Assembly (NCBI RefSeq): GCF_000001735.4
Contig: NC_003074.8
Span: 3,906,101-3,970,100, forward strand
From: Arabidopsis thaliana
Lineage: Eukaryota; Streptophyta; Magnoliopsida; Brassicales; Brassicaceae
Reading direction: 5' to 3'
Length of the DNA: 64,000 bases
The notes under the pieces are model-generated. The model made no database searches. It was not told the DNA's origin and worked only from the letters and a program-made list of their open reading frames with translations. Below, in pieces: positions 1 through 15,628 of the stretch; the stretch's first letter is position 1, and each line of letters starts with the position of its first letter. The position numbers were made by a program, and so were the translations under genes.

Positions 1-250
1 TCTTGCAGTGTGACTTAAGCTGGTTTCCGTGAGCCAATAACTTGATACTTGTGAGTGTGCCCAAATTCCAAACTGATGCAGTTCTCTCTCTCTGCTATCT
101 GTTAATTTCTTTCATAATCATCTTTTCTCTTTCCTCTTGGCAGCTTTTCCTCCCTCTAGTGTGAAACTCTGCACCAGAGGTGAAAGGTTATCATTGCAAA
201 AGGGAGCACAAGTGGATAGTGTTTGCTCAAGTATTAGTACAGAAACTAGT
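1..250 (+). promoter_or_regulatory. 5' leader intron and leader exon of TGA6
   Basis: The window opens inside the 5' untranslated part of the first gene. A pyrimidine-rich tract ending in CAG at 141-143 looks like a 3' splice site, so 144-250 would be the untranslated part of the exon that holds the start codon. No ATG in frame with the protein precedes 251. The promoter and any earlier leader exon lie outside the window. Confidence 0.6.
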
Positions 251-2483
251 ATGGCTGATACCAGTTCAAGGACTGATGTCTCAACTGATGGTGACACAGA
301 TCATAGAGATCTGGGGGTTAGCTCGTAATCTGGCTCTAATCATTTTATAGTTTTATTATCTCTACAATGTCACTCCTGGGAGGCTTGTACCGGAATCCCT
401 TGGTAAAACTTGGGGCATTCTACCGGTATAGCCAAATCCACAGGACTAGTCATTTGCTTATGTTCATCAAACATGCATAGTTTGAATGAAACAGTAATTC
501 CTGATGTTGATTACATGCAGTCTGATAGAGGGCATATGCATGCTGCTGCCTCTGATTCCAGTGATCGATCAAAGGATAAGTTGGATCAAAAGGTGATAGA
601 TTCATCTCTGTGGATCAACTAGCATCTGTGTATATTACGCATATGCATAATCTGTTTTGTTTCCTTTTCGTTTTGATCCATAGACCCTTCGTAGGCTTGC
701 TCAAAATCGTGAGGCAGCAAGAAAAAGCAGATTGAGGAAGAAGGTATGTATATTTTGCTTTTGTTCTTGTTTTGATTTTTCTTATATATTCCTCTTATTT
801 CCTTGTAATATCTCTAGAAGAATATCTATCTGTCATTACCTTAAGCATGTTATTGTTTCCTCCATAGGCGTATGTTCAGCAGCTGGAGAATAGTCGATTA
901 AAGCTGACTCAACTTGAGCAGGAGCTGCAAAGAGCAAGACAGCAGGTTTATTAACTTTCTTATTTGTTTTGATTCTGATATGTATGTCTTTATAAAGAAG
1001 ATAAAAGGCTGAAGCTACTTCAACTTATAACTAACAGTCAGTTACGAGTTAGTACTAGTCTTGGGTTAGCTGAAGTAGAGGAGGTAACAGAATTATGGGT
1101 CATCCATAGTTTAGTTGGGTAAAAGTAGCTGGTAACTCTCTCGAAATAGGTCCTTCTGGTCTGTTTATTCGGATGTTGATGGCATACAGAGAATTTCTAT
1201 TCTGGTTCTTATCAGATTCTTTGTCATGACTCATGACAGTGTATTTGTCACTTAAGGATATATATTTTTCAATTTTAGGGAGTTTTCATCTCAAGTTCAG
1301 GAGACCAAGCTCATTCTACTGGTGGCAATGGTGGGTTGTTTCTTCTCTGTTAGTTTTGAGATTGATCCTTTTGATTTGAAATTTCTATGTGAGATAAGTG
1401 CATATATACATATATGTTGATGAATTGGTGATAGCATAAGTCATCTCATGGCAATATGCTTACACTTGTTAGAGTTAATGGTTTCAAGAGTCAGTGATGA
1501 TCTGGATGGGAAATTAAAGTCATGGTGATGTCAAAACTGAAGTTTCTTATAGTTTGCGCTGGTGTTAGCTTAGGTCTGCAAGGGTTTGTTCTTGATCTAG
1601 TATACTTGCCTTTCTGCAGGGGCTTTGGCATTTGATGCAGAACACTCACGATGGCTTGAAGAAAAGAACAGGCAAATGAACGAGCTGAGATCTGCCCTGA
1701 ATGCTCATGCAGGTGATACTGAGCTCCGGATAATTGTGGATGGAGTGATGGCTCACTATGAGGAGCTTTTCAGGATTAAGAGCAATGCAGCTAAGAATGA
1801 TGTCTTCCACTTGTTATCTGGAATGTGGAAAACACCAGCTGAGCGATGTTTCTTGTGGCTTGGCGGGTTCCGCTCATCCGAACTTCTCAAGGTAAGCTCT
1901 TTCCAAGTCCATAGAGAGATTTTGATGAACAGCCAACTTAATGAGTCGCAGTGTTTTCACAACAGCTTCTTGCGAATCAGCTAGAGCCCATGACAGAACG
2001 ACAGGTAATGGGCATCAATAGCTTGCAGCAGACGTCGCAGCAGGCAGAAGATGCTTTATCTCAAGGGATGGAGAGTTTACAGCAATCCCTAGCTGATACT
2101 TTATCCAGTGGAACTCTTGGTTCCAGTTCATCGGATAATGTCGCGAGCTACATGGGTCAGATGGCCATGGCAATGGGGCAGTTAGGCACCCTCGAAGGAT
2201 TCATACGCCAGGTACTTTAGAAATGTGGATGTTATCGAGATATACCATATCTTTTCATCGTCACAAAGAGATAAATATTTTATTTTATATATGAATCCGT
2301 CTGTTATGGAGTTCATAGGGCATTTCTTGGTGGCAGGCTGATAACTTGAGGCTGCAAACACTACAACAGATGCTTCGAGTATTAACAACACGTCAGTCAG
2401 CTCGTGCTCTTCTTGCTATACACGATTATTCATCTCGATTACGTGCTCTTAGTTCCTTGTGGCTTGCCCGGCCAAGAGAGTGA
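251..2483 (+). CDS. TGA6: TGA-type bZIP transcription factor TGA6
   Basis: Class II TGA factor of 330 residues that binds TGACG (as-1) elements and works with NPR1 in salicylate-dependent defence; that role is known for the family. Eight coding exons join in frame: 251-316, 521-592, 684-743, 868-945, 1279-1330, 1620-1891, 1966-2211, 2337-2483. The basic region (NREAARKSRLRKK) is split over the exons at 684-743 and 868-945 and runs into a leucine zipper (AYVQQLENSRLKLTQLEQEL). The rest is the DOG1/TGA domain with the Gln-rich segment after QLEPMTERQ. It ends WLARPRE, as TGA2/5/6 do. Nothing is truncated except the untranslated 5' end cut by the window. TGA2 and TGA5 are close, but the acidic N-terminus MADTSSRTDVSTDGD matches TGA6. 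Confidence 0.95.
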
Positions 2484-3151
2484 AACAGAAGAATAGTGCT
2501 CTACTCAGCAGTCAGCCCTATACATAATCTTATGACTCAGATCGGCAGGGATACTCCTTCCAAGAGATCGATCACAAAGCAAGGCATTCTCAGATTCTTA
2601 CCAAAAGCAATATTTTGGGAAAGAAGACTGCAGGTTTTGAAATTGGTTTCCTGAGGTCCGCAAGACTCGAGTGTTGTGTGTGTTGTAATTTTTAGCCATC
2701 AGGTTGCATAGTTTTATAGAGTGAATGTTTATAGGTCTTTGAATATTCAAAGCGGATAGGTGATCAGTGTAAGGTCGCAATTACCAACATGACAGAAGAT
2801 GGGATCCTTTCAGGAACTTGGATTGTATGATCATAAACTCCAGCAGACCAAATCAATTTATATTGAGAGTTCAAAAAAGAGAGCAGATTGTGTATCTTGA
2901 AATCATAGCAAGATTGCCCAGTAAACACTGTCACACATAAAGCTTACAGAGGTTTGGCTAATACTATGTATAACCAACCTGAGTCAGAGAAAATACTCAT
3001 ACAAATGAAAAGATCTAATTATTTCCAGGAAGAAGACTTCTTCCAAATGTCGAGAATACAATACTGGCAAGACATATGCAAACTTGAGCAAGAACTGAAG
3101 CAGCATAAACAGTACAGCTTATGTGAAACTCGAAAAGTAAACATCACCAGT
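2484..3151. other. Convergent 3' UTRs of TGA6 and the LYR gene
   Basis: These 668 bases separate two convergent stop codons. The stretch is AT-rich without a coding pattern and presumably holds both 3' untranslated regions and poly(A) sites. I see no RNA gene or repeat in it. Confidence 0.6.
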
Positions 3152-4237
3152 TCAAAAGTAGTTGCTGGTGTAGAAATTCTTGAGAAAATCAGTCTTTCCT
3201 TGATCCTTGTTTCCAGTATTCTGCACGAGCCCTTCACCCACCACATATTGACCGATGATGTGGTGACGCTGCTTTGCGTGATCCACAATGTCAGTCAGCT
3301 CTTCCATTCCTTTGAATATAAGAAGATCAATTACCTGCAGAAGCAAGACCACCATCAGATTGCATTCTAAAATCACCTTAAAAGAGAACCAATCCGAGAT
3401 CACTACACCCACACTCAAGGAGATGCTTTGAATTGATGGTTCAAAATACAAACAACTAACCATTCACCACATAAGCAAATCTTAACTTTGGTACCAAATG
3501 CCAACAATGCTGTCATACTACGAGAAAGAACACCATTTTGATATGAAGTATATAATTTTGTAGCAGGTTTACTGTATCGACGACAACAGACTCATCTATG
3601 AAAGAAAACAAATGCAAAGAAGAAAGGAACACAGCTTTAGCAGGATGTAACCGGTAAAGCTCCCACCTTTTCGCTCCAAGTAAATCTTCACCAAGCACCC
3701 AATTCACAAGACACTTTTTTGTTCATAAGATAAGACTACCAAGAAATTAAAAGTCTCCGCTCACATAAACTACTTGCACAAATTCTACACGATAGAAGGT
3801 GTAAGCTTTCAGCTTTCAACAACACTCAAACAAAGCTGACAATAAATCCAAGCCAAAAGTGGAATAGAAAGCAGATACGATCAGATTAACAAATATAAAA
3901 CAGCTCATTGTTTGGTAGCCAACCAAGACGCATTAGCCAAACAAGGAAAATGCTTTCAATTTCGCCATCGCATAGGACCTGGGTCCGTATTAATCAGAGT
4001 TAAATTAAGGGAAAGTACCTTAGGATCGGTGATGTGAGCGTTATTCCGAATCTGAGCAGAGATAGCATAGCGGAGCTGAGAAGGAGCGACGACATCTTGA
4101 AGATTGTAAATGTCCATGATGGTGGGGATAGATCTACAGGCAGCTCTAAAGAAATCGAAAACACGGCGGCGAGCTTCCGTCAGGTTCGCCGAGTTCGGAG
4201 GAACACCGATTTTCCTCAACGCGAATGGTGCCGCCAT
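3152..4237 (-). CDS. Complex I LYR-family subunit (B14 / NDUFA6-like)
   Basis: Accessory subunit of mitochondrial NADH dehydrogenase, 133 residues, in two exons (4237-4019 and 3334-3152) around a 684-base intron. The N-terminal helix AANLTEARRRVFDFFRAAC type (here SANLTEARRRVFDFFR) with IYNLQDVVAPSQLR is the LYR/complex 1 domain; the L-Y-R signature itself is relaxed to R-R-V. The second exon encodes a helix ending KNFYTSNYF, typical of plant and animal B14. In the family this subunit holds the mitochondrial acyl carrier protein against the matrix arm. The start is the first ATG after a short leader; the spliced length equals that of orthologues as I remember them. The gene shares a 304-base divergent promoter with PRMT3 that carries site II motifs. 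Confidence 0.88.
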
Positions 4238-4347
4238 TTTGATCTACGAAATCGAAAAATTTCACCTTCCTGCCTGAGATTAAAAGAGAAATGAGTAGCC
4301 GAATAGAGAAACAAACATCTGACTATCTGATTGCTTCCAGAGTTATC

Positions 4348-4396
4348 TGACGACGTCGTTTCGAAGTGAGTGGCTAATGGGCTTTTTATGGGCCTA
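4348..4396. promoter_or_regulatory. Site II (TGGGCY) pair and ACGT palindrome in divergent promoter
   Basis: Between the start codons at 4237 (-) and 4542 (+) lie TGGGCT at 4378-4383 and TGGGCC at 4389-4394, spaced 11 bases apart, plus a CGACGTCG palindrome near 4351. Paired site II elements are known in Arabidopsis promoters of respiratory-chain, ribosomal and proliferation genes (TCP targets), which fits the complex I subunit. The promoter is probably shared by both genes. Confidence 0.55.
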
Positions 4397-4541
4397 AGCT
4401 GATGTAGAGAATAGCCGTAATTATTTCCGGTTAGTTTCGGTTTACAAAAAAGGGTAAGAAGGTAATTGTTTTTCTATCCCGCCGGGGTGTCTCCGCTTTC
4501 TTAAACCTCTCTCTTAAGAACTTGGCGCCGTTATCTTTCTC

Positions 4542-7022
<2,481 letters not shown>

Positions 7023-7570
7023 ATGTGATTGTAGCCATTGTAACACTCTTTTCTGGCAAATTTGCTGAGGATTTTTTCATAAGTTGCAAGGTTGTTTTAA
7101 ATTTAACCTATTGAGAAAGTTTTGAGAAATATGCTGGAGTAGTAAGTTATTCTGAAATCGACATAAAGTGTTGTTTTGCGGCGTAAATTTATAGAGAGCT
7201 AAAAAGGTAAGACAGACAATTGTTCAGACAATTTGTTGGTTATAGTTAATTGCTTAACTGTACTGTATATGTTCCAAGTTAAGTAAATGTCACAAATTGT
7301 TTTTTTTTAAAGTGGAAAATAAATTTAGTAGATGGGACACCGAACACAGTTAGAAAGAGTGAACAAGAAAAAGACATTTATTAATGCTTATTAAGACTGA
7401 CTTAACTAAGATAAAAAAAGAAAAAAGAAACAATAAAGGGATCCATCCGCTCATAGCCTGAGGTGATCACTATAAACTAGAAAGCTAAACATAAAAGCAA
7501 ACTCTGCAACATAAGGATTTACAGATGCTATAACTGAAGAGAAGTTGGTGTAGCAAGTAGAGAGAGATAT
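7023..7570. other. Convergent 3' UTRs of PRMT3 and RBR1
   Basis: 548 AT-rich bases between convergent stop codons. They contain poly(A)-signal-like AATAAA variants and no convincing reading frame, RNA gene or repeat. Confidence 0.55.
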
Positions 7571-10500
7571 CTATGAATCTGTTGGCTCGGTTTTAAGGGG
7601 TGCGGCACCACCTGAGGACGATGCATCGCTTCCATTTTGGTTTTGATTTTGGTTTTGGAGGTTAAGGCTATTTGCTACCATGGAATCGCTGACCATCCCT
7701 GCTTCTGCGTCAAAGTTTAGCGTCCTCTTGCGGTTGCTGCTGCTGCTGTGACACCAGATGAAATTGGATTGGGTCAGTGATTGGTTTTATGGAAGAAGCT
7801 GATGAGAGACGTGATTTTTCTACTTACTTGTTCAAGCGGTTGTTGATGGCAGATAGGTCCTTTGAAGGGCTCTGGTAAGCATGTGTACTCTCTCCAACAC
7901 AAGCATAGTAACTCTTTGTACTGTGTGAAATAAGAGCATCCATCTGCAAACACACAACACATGGAAGGTAACCAAACAATCTTGTCACCTACCTCCTCCT
8001 CAAGACTTAGTCATATCATGATAAAGAGTTAAGCACTATGATCTTCTTTACCTTTGATCCCCGAAGAGGAGAAACATAAACATTGTGCACTGCAGATACT
8101 TTTTTAGGGGACATGTCTGGAACACTTGGAAACACAGACACCTTTGGCGATCCGGGACATTGACCTGTGAATCCAAAATAAGACGATCATTTAACTTAGG
8201 GACTAAATTGATAGACAAAGCTTACATCTAACAAGTATCTGGCCTTTCTTAACTACCTTCAGGCTTATTATTGGCTTCCACAGCCCGGTCGTTTCTTACA
8301 GGACCTAGCTCCACCAGCAGCGGCTTTACGGCAGGAATAAATATTTCATTGTAGAATGTGATGATGTCAACATGATCTGGCCCTATTCTCTGTTCAAGTC
8401 ATTGTCACAAATTTAGTCTTCTCCACCGAGTAAAGAAACTTTTCAGCATAAGGTTAAGAGTGTATATATACCCCTTGACGGCGACATTGTAACGCATCCA
8501 CATAAACGCTGCGGAAAACTAATGGTTTACACTGTGGTTGCTTCCGGTAGTTGTATATGATTTCCCTGAAAGTCAGGCTCATTTGGGATATCTACAAGGT
8601 GATTCATGGAAAAAGTGTAAGTGTAAGAGAAGCCATTGTAAACCAGATGACATATAGTTAAACCCTTTGAATCACACTACTCACCTTGGCCACTCCGTAG
8701 AAGCAACAGAGAATGATCTGGTCAATGTGTCGACTGAATAAAAGAGAAGTCCGCTGAGCAAGTACATGTTGGAAGAAACAATACACACTCTCCCTTATTT
8801 GCTGTGAAAGTTGTAGTCTTTCCACCATTCCATTGATTCTTACAGCAGCCAATTTATTAATCTGGGAAGAGCCACCACATTTAACACAATTCCCAGCCGA
8901 AAATGAAGAATCAATACCGTGTTTTGTAGTACATCATCTAACCAAACGATTAGTAGTAGATCCAAAGATCTCACAGACCTACCTTTGTGAAGAAAATATT
9001 GATTCCAGTTTCTGCACAAGTTTCTCCTCCACCTCCTGGGTTGGGCCGTGTTGGGCTGTAGACATAAATCCGAAGAGGTTACTTAACAAGTACAGGGACA
9101 ACTAGATAGGTAAACTAACTCTCCATTTCTACTCATAGTTACTCAAAATGTACCTGGCAAATGCAGACTGCAACGGAGGTGGCAGCATCTTGGATTTAAC
9201 GTTGCCTAAGGCCAACAGACGATCCTTTACTGGTGATGTAAAGGAATTGCGTTCAACTAGAATGCTGCGGTAATCAGTACATAATCTTTTGGGCGATCTA
9301 ATCCCCCCATTTTGTCCTATATGGCAGCAAATTTGACAATTTTTGGTAAGAAAATCATACCATTAACAACAGGTTGGAAAACTGCTTTAATTCAGAAACA
9401 AATAAAACTACCTGGACAAGTTTCATGCTTTTGTACAGATGATGCATGATTTGCTCCGTCAGAGAAATTAATAAGTGCTGCGATTGCATCCAGAGATGGC
9501 ATTGGTTCAGCTAGTAAACCGAGCTGATTTATCTCCAATGCAAGCGATGGCCTGGCAACAATCAGAGAATTGTACATTGAAGAGCCTTTCTCCCATACCA
9601 TACTCTCTAGAAGCCGTTCCTCCAGTGAATTCAGATGTCGTCTCAACTCTCTAGGCAGAGAATCTTCATGTCGTATGAAACTCTCAATTACCTTGCTGAG
9701 ATCAAAGGCTGTGATCCCAGTCCTCTCCAGAACAGCTGGGAACAACATTGTAATTGTTTTGTGGGTAGCCAGTACCAATTCAGCTGAGCAAGCAAGCATG
9801 CATCTATGGAACCTCTCATTTGTCAATAAAGAGTTCAGATTATTTGCATGCAAAATCTGAGCTTCTGCTTTACACATTGCCTCAAGAACTCTGTAGTATA
9901 ACTTACAAGCTTCTAATCTGCGCTGCTCTGCCCATATGTCATCCATCAGGTCAACAGCTTGCAAACTTCCACCTCCACATTGGGCACCAAGGGAACTATT
10001 TGGGAAAATAGCTTCCAATATTATGTGTGCTCTTCGTGTGACGTCATTTGTTATATCCCTATCACATGATTTAAGGAAATGTTCCAACCCAGGAGAAGGT
10101 TTTGGCAGAAGCGGGGATATGACAGTCCTGAGCCACTTGGCAGTTGTCATTGCTGTGCTCACTGGTGTTGCTGCCAACTTGGTAGCACCGCTAATACCAT
10201 TTGTCTTAGCAGCAGGCGACTTATGAGGAGAAAGTGGGCTTATAAATGTCCTTGCAGGTGAGCTCAAAGCATCAATTTTCCTCTTAACACCAGTAATATT
10301 AACAGCTCCTGCAGATAAGCTTCCAGATCCAAGTAAGCTATCCTCTTCATTGATGAATACCCTCTCATCAAGTTCGCCTTTACCATCATAGTAATCCTTT
10401 TCAAGTGTAATTAAGCTAGTTGAGATGGACGTCTCTTCCAGTAAATCCTCAAAGTAGGTCAAGCCATCTGCAGTAAAACACCATATAGATTCGAAGAACA

Positions 10501-12333
10501 ATCAGGCAACTGTTCAATGAACTCACATGATTCTTTAATTGAAGAAGGAAAATGATTTTAGACCAACCTGGGTCAATATTATCTAGCTTGTCAGTTTGGC
10601 ACTCAGATGCTGGAGATGGCTTTTTCTTCAGTATGGTTTCTACCAAATTATTTGCCTTGTCAATTACTATCCTCAACTCATCTTCTGAGGCGTCATATAT
10701 CTTGCAAAGTGATGCAACCAAGTCTACACCTTTGTCACCTTTCTTAACTGAGATTCATCACATAAATGAAAATAGATGATAAACATTCTATGGTGCCATG
10801 GTTATCGGGATAGAAGAAAAGATAAACACTCACCAAAGCGAGAAGAATCTTGGATGCTGAAATTTCTAAACCGACAAGGAACATGTATGATCAAAATAGC
10901 CTGATAACATGAAAAGGAGTTAGCCTATACTTCAATTGCGTTATATTAAACGAAGCATCTTTCAAGTAATAATGTACAGCAAGACTAAAATGAATGAAAG
11001 ATTAGGGAGAGCTCCACAGGTAGTCACTAACCAATATAGAAACTACGCCATTTGAGCATGTCACGAGGTCCTTAAATCGACTAAACGCATGGTTTCGGAG
11101 TGCCAAAAAGAGTAGCCATCCAAAACGATAACTATCCAGCAAATAGGTAGAAGAGTTTGCTGAGTTCTTTTCTGCGTTTGCATCATATGTCAAAAAGAAT
11201 TCCCGGAACCCACGTTTGTAGTATCTGTTACCAAGGAAAGGTACCAAAAACATCATACTTTAACATGTCCTTAAAACAATTCACAGAATATAATCACATG
11301 AAAACCAGAAATCTGTAACTCTAAATCTTAATTAATTTAAAATTGAAGGAATATTGCAAGCCCATATTCTGATTATTGCATAGGAAGAAAATTTGCTTCT
11401 AAGTTGCAGGTCCAAAATATGAAATCTATGTCAATAACTATTCTTACACAAAACAAAGATAAATGTAAAATAGGAAGGGAGCTAAACTCACTTGCTTAGA
11501 AGGCTAAGATGCACAAAGTTAGCCTGCACCTCCTTTGCCTAGTAAGTAAAAATTAGTTAATAGAAGCATATTTAACAATGATATAATAGAAGTAGAAGTA
11601 TATTTAAAAGATGTTAGTCAAAACCTGAAGTCTGTTCTCCCAGTCTGCGCCGTAAAGTTCACCCAGTACAGATCCAGCCTTGACCACAAACTGAGGTAAC
11701 TCTTTAAAAAAATCCACAATACTATAAACAGAAAAGAGGAAAATCGTCACTACAAATGAATTTAAGAATGACAAGGAAGGAAGAATTGAACACTACTTAC
11801 TTTAGCTTCAGAGCCCTCAGTATCTGACATAGATTAAACTCATTATCACCAGACACTGACAGACCATCCGCTTCTTTTCTCACACTAAGCCTCTTCACTG
11901 AATAGAGAATAAACGCAAACCAGAACCTCTCTACTTCTTCCCGCTAATAAGAAGAAGAAAAAAGGATTTAGTCATAATGAAACCACAGTTAACTGATAAA
12001 AGAGAAGTTAGAGGAAAAATGTATTTCACCGTTCCACTTCCAATGTTAGACATGCTTGCTGACAAAATTCGTTTGGTTTCTGTAAACAACTTCAAAGCTT
12101 CATCGCAAGTGCTCCCATCAAGAGACAGAACTTTCTGCAATAAGAAATCAACTACAGGGATTAGAGCTAGTCCTCAAAATTTCCGAGAGAACTCAAATGG
12201 TATCTTCAACTAAACAAATGCAACTAGATCAGCAAAGAGAAGAGTAAACCTCGCATATGTCCAAGAGAGAGGCTTCGCTTCTTTTCCCATTTGGTTCAAT
12301 GGGCGGGGTCACTGGAGGCTGAACTTCTTCCAT
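7571..12333 (-). CDS. RBR1: Retinoblastoma-related protein 1
   Basis: Plant pocket protein of about 1013 residues that represses E2F targets until phosphorylated by CYCD-CDKA, and controls cell cycle, stem-cell maintenance and gametophyte development. It is read from many short exons on the minus strand, starting [17 protein letters not shown] at 12333 and ending LKTEPTDS at 7571. An RB N-terminal domain lies in exons around 11.0-12.1 kb. A spacer rich in S/TP CDK sites ([17 protein letters not shown]) lies near 10.2 kb. Pocket A follows in the large exon around 9.4-10.5 kb ([16 protein letters not shown]). Pocket B is around 8.3-9.0 kb ([19 protein letters not shown]). The C-terminus has further SP sites. 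A leader intron lies between about 12350 and 12782, and the promoter faces the folate gene. No defect is visible. Confidence 0.95.
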
Positions 12334-13490
12334 AGTCTCCAACGCAGCTGAAAACATGCAAAATCAAGCTAATTTTACTTCCAATTAAACTGCTAACTGA
12401 AGACGAAGAAAAAGGGACTTTTCAAGCAAAGAGATTTGTTAATTTAATCACACTGAAATTCAATAGGAACCATGCCCAACCCATTCGGAAGAACACACTA
12501 ACAGACATGAGAAAACAAACTCCCAATTTCCCAAAACATGGCAGAAAGACAAAATTTGGGGGAAAAAAAGAAGAGAAATTGGGGCATAATCTAAAACCCA
12601 CCACTCCGGAAAAATTTTACCCAGATGTTATCTTAAATATTCATTCAAAGTTTTTCTCTTTTTTGTTTTTGGAGAATTCTCTCACCAACTTACAATCGAA
12701 TAGCGAAATATCAATAGAAAATTTCAGATAAACCACCTAGAGGATAAGATTTCAAATCAAAGGATAGGCAATAGAGAAAGATCTTACCTTTTTGTGTCAC
12801 AGATCCCAATACCAGACGTCGCCGATTAAAGCCTGAGCAGAAGATCTGATTTTTAAGAAGCCCGACTTCTAACGCCTCCTCCAAAAAATTCGACAAATTC
12901 AGAGGAATCACAGAGATCTCCGAAAACCCTACAAATTTTCCCTCCTCTCAGTGTCTCTCTCTATCTTCACCTGACTTCCCTCTTCTCTCTCTAGAATGGG
13001 GTCTGATTATGCGGCAAACCCTAAAAAAGGATATATCTCGCGCGGGAAAAACAACACGGAGAATACATACACATACGTATACAATTATATTCGCGCGCTT
13101 TCAACCACTATTAAATCGACACGTACCCATCTGTGACCCAATTTTACCGCCAAAACTTACTTACTGTTGCGTGAAACGCTGAGAGGGAAAGATTCGCCGT
13201 CACGGCGGGGTCGAAACAAACGGAGTGGGCCATTAACGCCGTCTGGGTTTTCGTGACCGCGACAAAGCCTCGTGTGAGTTATGATTGGGCCCACCCTTAA
13301 TACGATGCCGTTTCTAGTTTAGGTCACGCGGGAAATTACATATTTGCCATTGTAGAACGTTTGGTTGCAGAAGTATGAGTGTCCTATCCGCGGATGGATT
13401 CAGATTAAGTCTTCTTCGTCATCTTCGAGTGTGAGTGGATCCAGAGAGAGAATTAGATATTTCCGACACGAGGCAAATTCCTAGTGGCTC
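12334..13490. promoter_or_regulatory. Divergent RBR1 / MTHFD promoter with E2F sites and telo-box
   Basis: This 1157-base interval separates two divergent start codons. On the RBR1 side a leader intron runs from a GTAAG donor at about 12787 to a CAG acceptor near 12350 (both on the minus strand). The telo-box AAACCCTAA is at 13016-13024. E2F-type sites GCGGGAAA occur at 13042-13049 and 13328-13335; the complement reads TTTCCCGC. A GC-rich TCGCGCGC lies at about 13091. E2F control of RBR1 is established in plants. The second E2F site lies only about 160 bases from the folate gene's ATG. Confidence 0.65.
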
Positions 13491-15226
13491 ATGGCGTCAT
13501 CATCTGATCACACGGCGAAGATAATCGACGGCAAGGCGATTGCTCATACCATCAGATCAGAGATCGCCGAGGAAGTTCGCGGTCTATCTGAGAAACACGG
13601 CAAGGTAAACGCATCTTATGAATCAGTGTCCTAATCTTGACATGTCTCTCCTTATAATTCTCCGTTCTTTTATAAGATGATAGCACTATTGAAAATTTAC
13701 TCTCTTTTAGCTTTATGGTTTAAAATGACTAGATTTAAGCAGCTATGATCACAACCTTCTATTGAAAATGCTTAACAGGGTCAAATGTAAGCTCCATTTT
13801 AGTTAGATCACTGTTATTTTGTTTCGCTGGATTTTTGAGCTGCCTGCATTACTTCAAGTGGCATACTATCTTATTTATACAGATAGTGTGTGCTAAGCTT
13901 ATAATGTTTGATATCATTGTAATAAAATAGAAGGAACGAGAGTATGTGTAATAAATGGTTTAGTGCGTTTGTTCAGTTGCTTCAGTTGGACCCCTTTATA
14001 TAGTTTCAAGAATGTACGAGATTCAATCGAATCTGATTTTACCTTCATGCAGGTCCCAGGACTAGCTGTAGTTATTGTTGGGAGCCGAAAGGATTCACAG
14101 ACCTATGTGAATACGAAGAGGAAAGCGTGCGCTGAGGTTGGGATTAAGTCATTTGACGTGGGCCTACCAGAGGAAGTTTCTGAAGCTGATCTTATTAGCA
14201 AAGTTCATGAACTAAATTCAAATCCGGATGTCCATGGTTAGTTGTGGCGGTAAATAATACTTGATTTTGTATGTCTTCTCGGTTATCATTAGTCTAAACT
14301 ATTAAGGATAGATAGAAACTTTAATGTCTATGCAAGTCTTTCGTTTTGGTATAAAGCAAACATTCCTTGCTCTCCTGTGCTTATATAAGCTTTGGTGTTT
14401 GATTTGCAGGCATATTAGTTCAACTCCCATTGCCGAAACATATTAATGAGGAGCATATATTGGGTGCAATCAGCATTGATAAAGATGTCGATGGCTTCCA
14501 TCCTTTGAATATTGGTAAGCTAGCCATGAAAGGCAGAGAACCCCTCTTCCTTCCTTGCACCCCAAAGGTACTTCTCCTTTTTTTGCATATAGACTTCAGT
14601 CTCTTTCAAGCGAGAAATCTCAGTGTTCTGTTTTTCTTCTGTATCAACTATGAGGTGATTTTCTGTGTGTGCAGGGATGTTTGGAACTCCTAGCTAGAAG
14701 CGGCGTAAAGATAAAGGGGCAACGAGCAGTTGTTGTAGGTCGGAGTAACATTGTTGGTTTGCCCGTTTCACTTCTTTTGCTCAAGGCTGATGCTACTGTC
14801 ACAACTGTACATTCTCACACCAAGGATCCTGAGGCTATCATACGGGAAGCTGACATTGTTATTGCTGCATGCGGACAAGCCCACATGGTGATTTTCATAC
14901 ATTTTCATTGTCATTTAGAAGATAATTTAGTCTACCTCTTGTAGATCAATGTGAATAGTTTACAATTCAAATATACTATCGTTTTGACATTTCAGATTAA
15001 GGGCAACTGGATAAAGCCAGGGGCTGCAGTAATTGATGTTGGAACTAATGCAGTCAGCGACCCGAGCAAGAAATCAGGATACCGGTTGGTTGGAGATGTT
15101 GATTTCGCAGAAGCTTCAAAAGTTGCAGGTTTCATAACTCCGGTCCCTGGTGGTGTAGGCCCAATGACAGTGGCAATGCTTCTCAGGAACACCGTAGACG
15201 GTGCCAAGCGTGTCTTTGGCGAGTAA
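13491..15226 (+). CDS. Methylenetetrahydrofolate dehydrogenase / cyclohydrolase (FolD type, cytosolic)
   Basis: Bifunctional enzyme of 299 residues that interconverts 5,10-methylene-THF and 10-formyl-THF through methenyl-THF with NADP(H). Five exons join in frame: 13491-13604, 14053-14236, 14410-14567, 14675-14887, 14996-15226. Hallmarks are YVNTKRKAC (catalytic Lys in the YxxxK region), [17 protein letters not shown], the Rossmann motif [13 protein letters not shown] and the closing signature [13 protein letters not shown]. The N-terminus [15 protein letters not shown] starts directly at the catalytic fold, so no transit peptide is visible and the cytosolic isoform is likely. An AATAAA poly(A)-type signal follows at 15244. 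Divergent pairing with RBR1 and the E2F site suggest S-phase expression to feed thymidylate and purine synthesis (inference). Confidence 0.92.
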
Positions 15227-15628
15227 AACAATCTACTGTATGTAATAAAGAAACCAAGAGTTTCTCCATTCTGTAATTGTGTACTTGGCTTGACGATATT
15301 TTTCCACTCAAATAAATTGAAATTGGCGTTCCCTTTGGATTACCTTACATTGTTCTGCAACTAGCTAGAACGATTATTTCCGCAATTCAGTTAAATACAA
15401 GGGTGTCATCATGTGACTCAAAAGCATGTATGTTACTTGTCTGCATTGACCCAAGATCATGTACAATATTCATTGAAAATCTTAAGAGACTATATAATCC
15501 CATTACAGGAAGAGTTTAACACAACAAAGTTAAAGCATGCCCAAGGTATGGCAAACTCCAAGTTCCATGGGATGCTACAAGCGACACTAAAACTATCACG
15601 CTCTTGCTCTATCTGAATTAGTCAACAC
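15227..15628. other. Convergent 3' UTRs
   Basis: 402 bases between the stop codons of the folate enzyme and CFAP20 genes. AATAAA at 15244-15249 and AAATAA near 15310 are the only signals seen. Confidence 0.55.

Noticed and set aside
2954-3370. 138-codon plus-strand frame opposite the complex I subunit gene
   Set aside because: It overlaps the second exon and intron of the conserved minus-strand LYR gene and has no recognisable domain.
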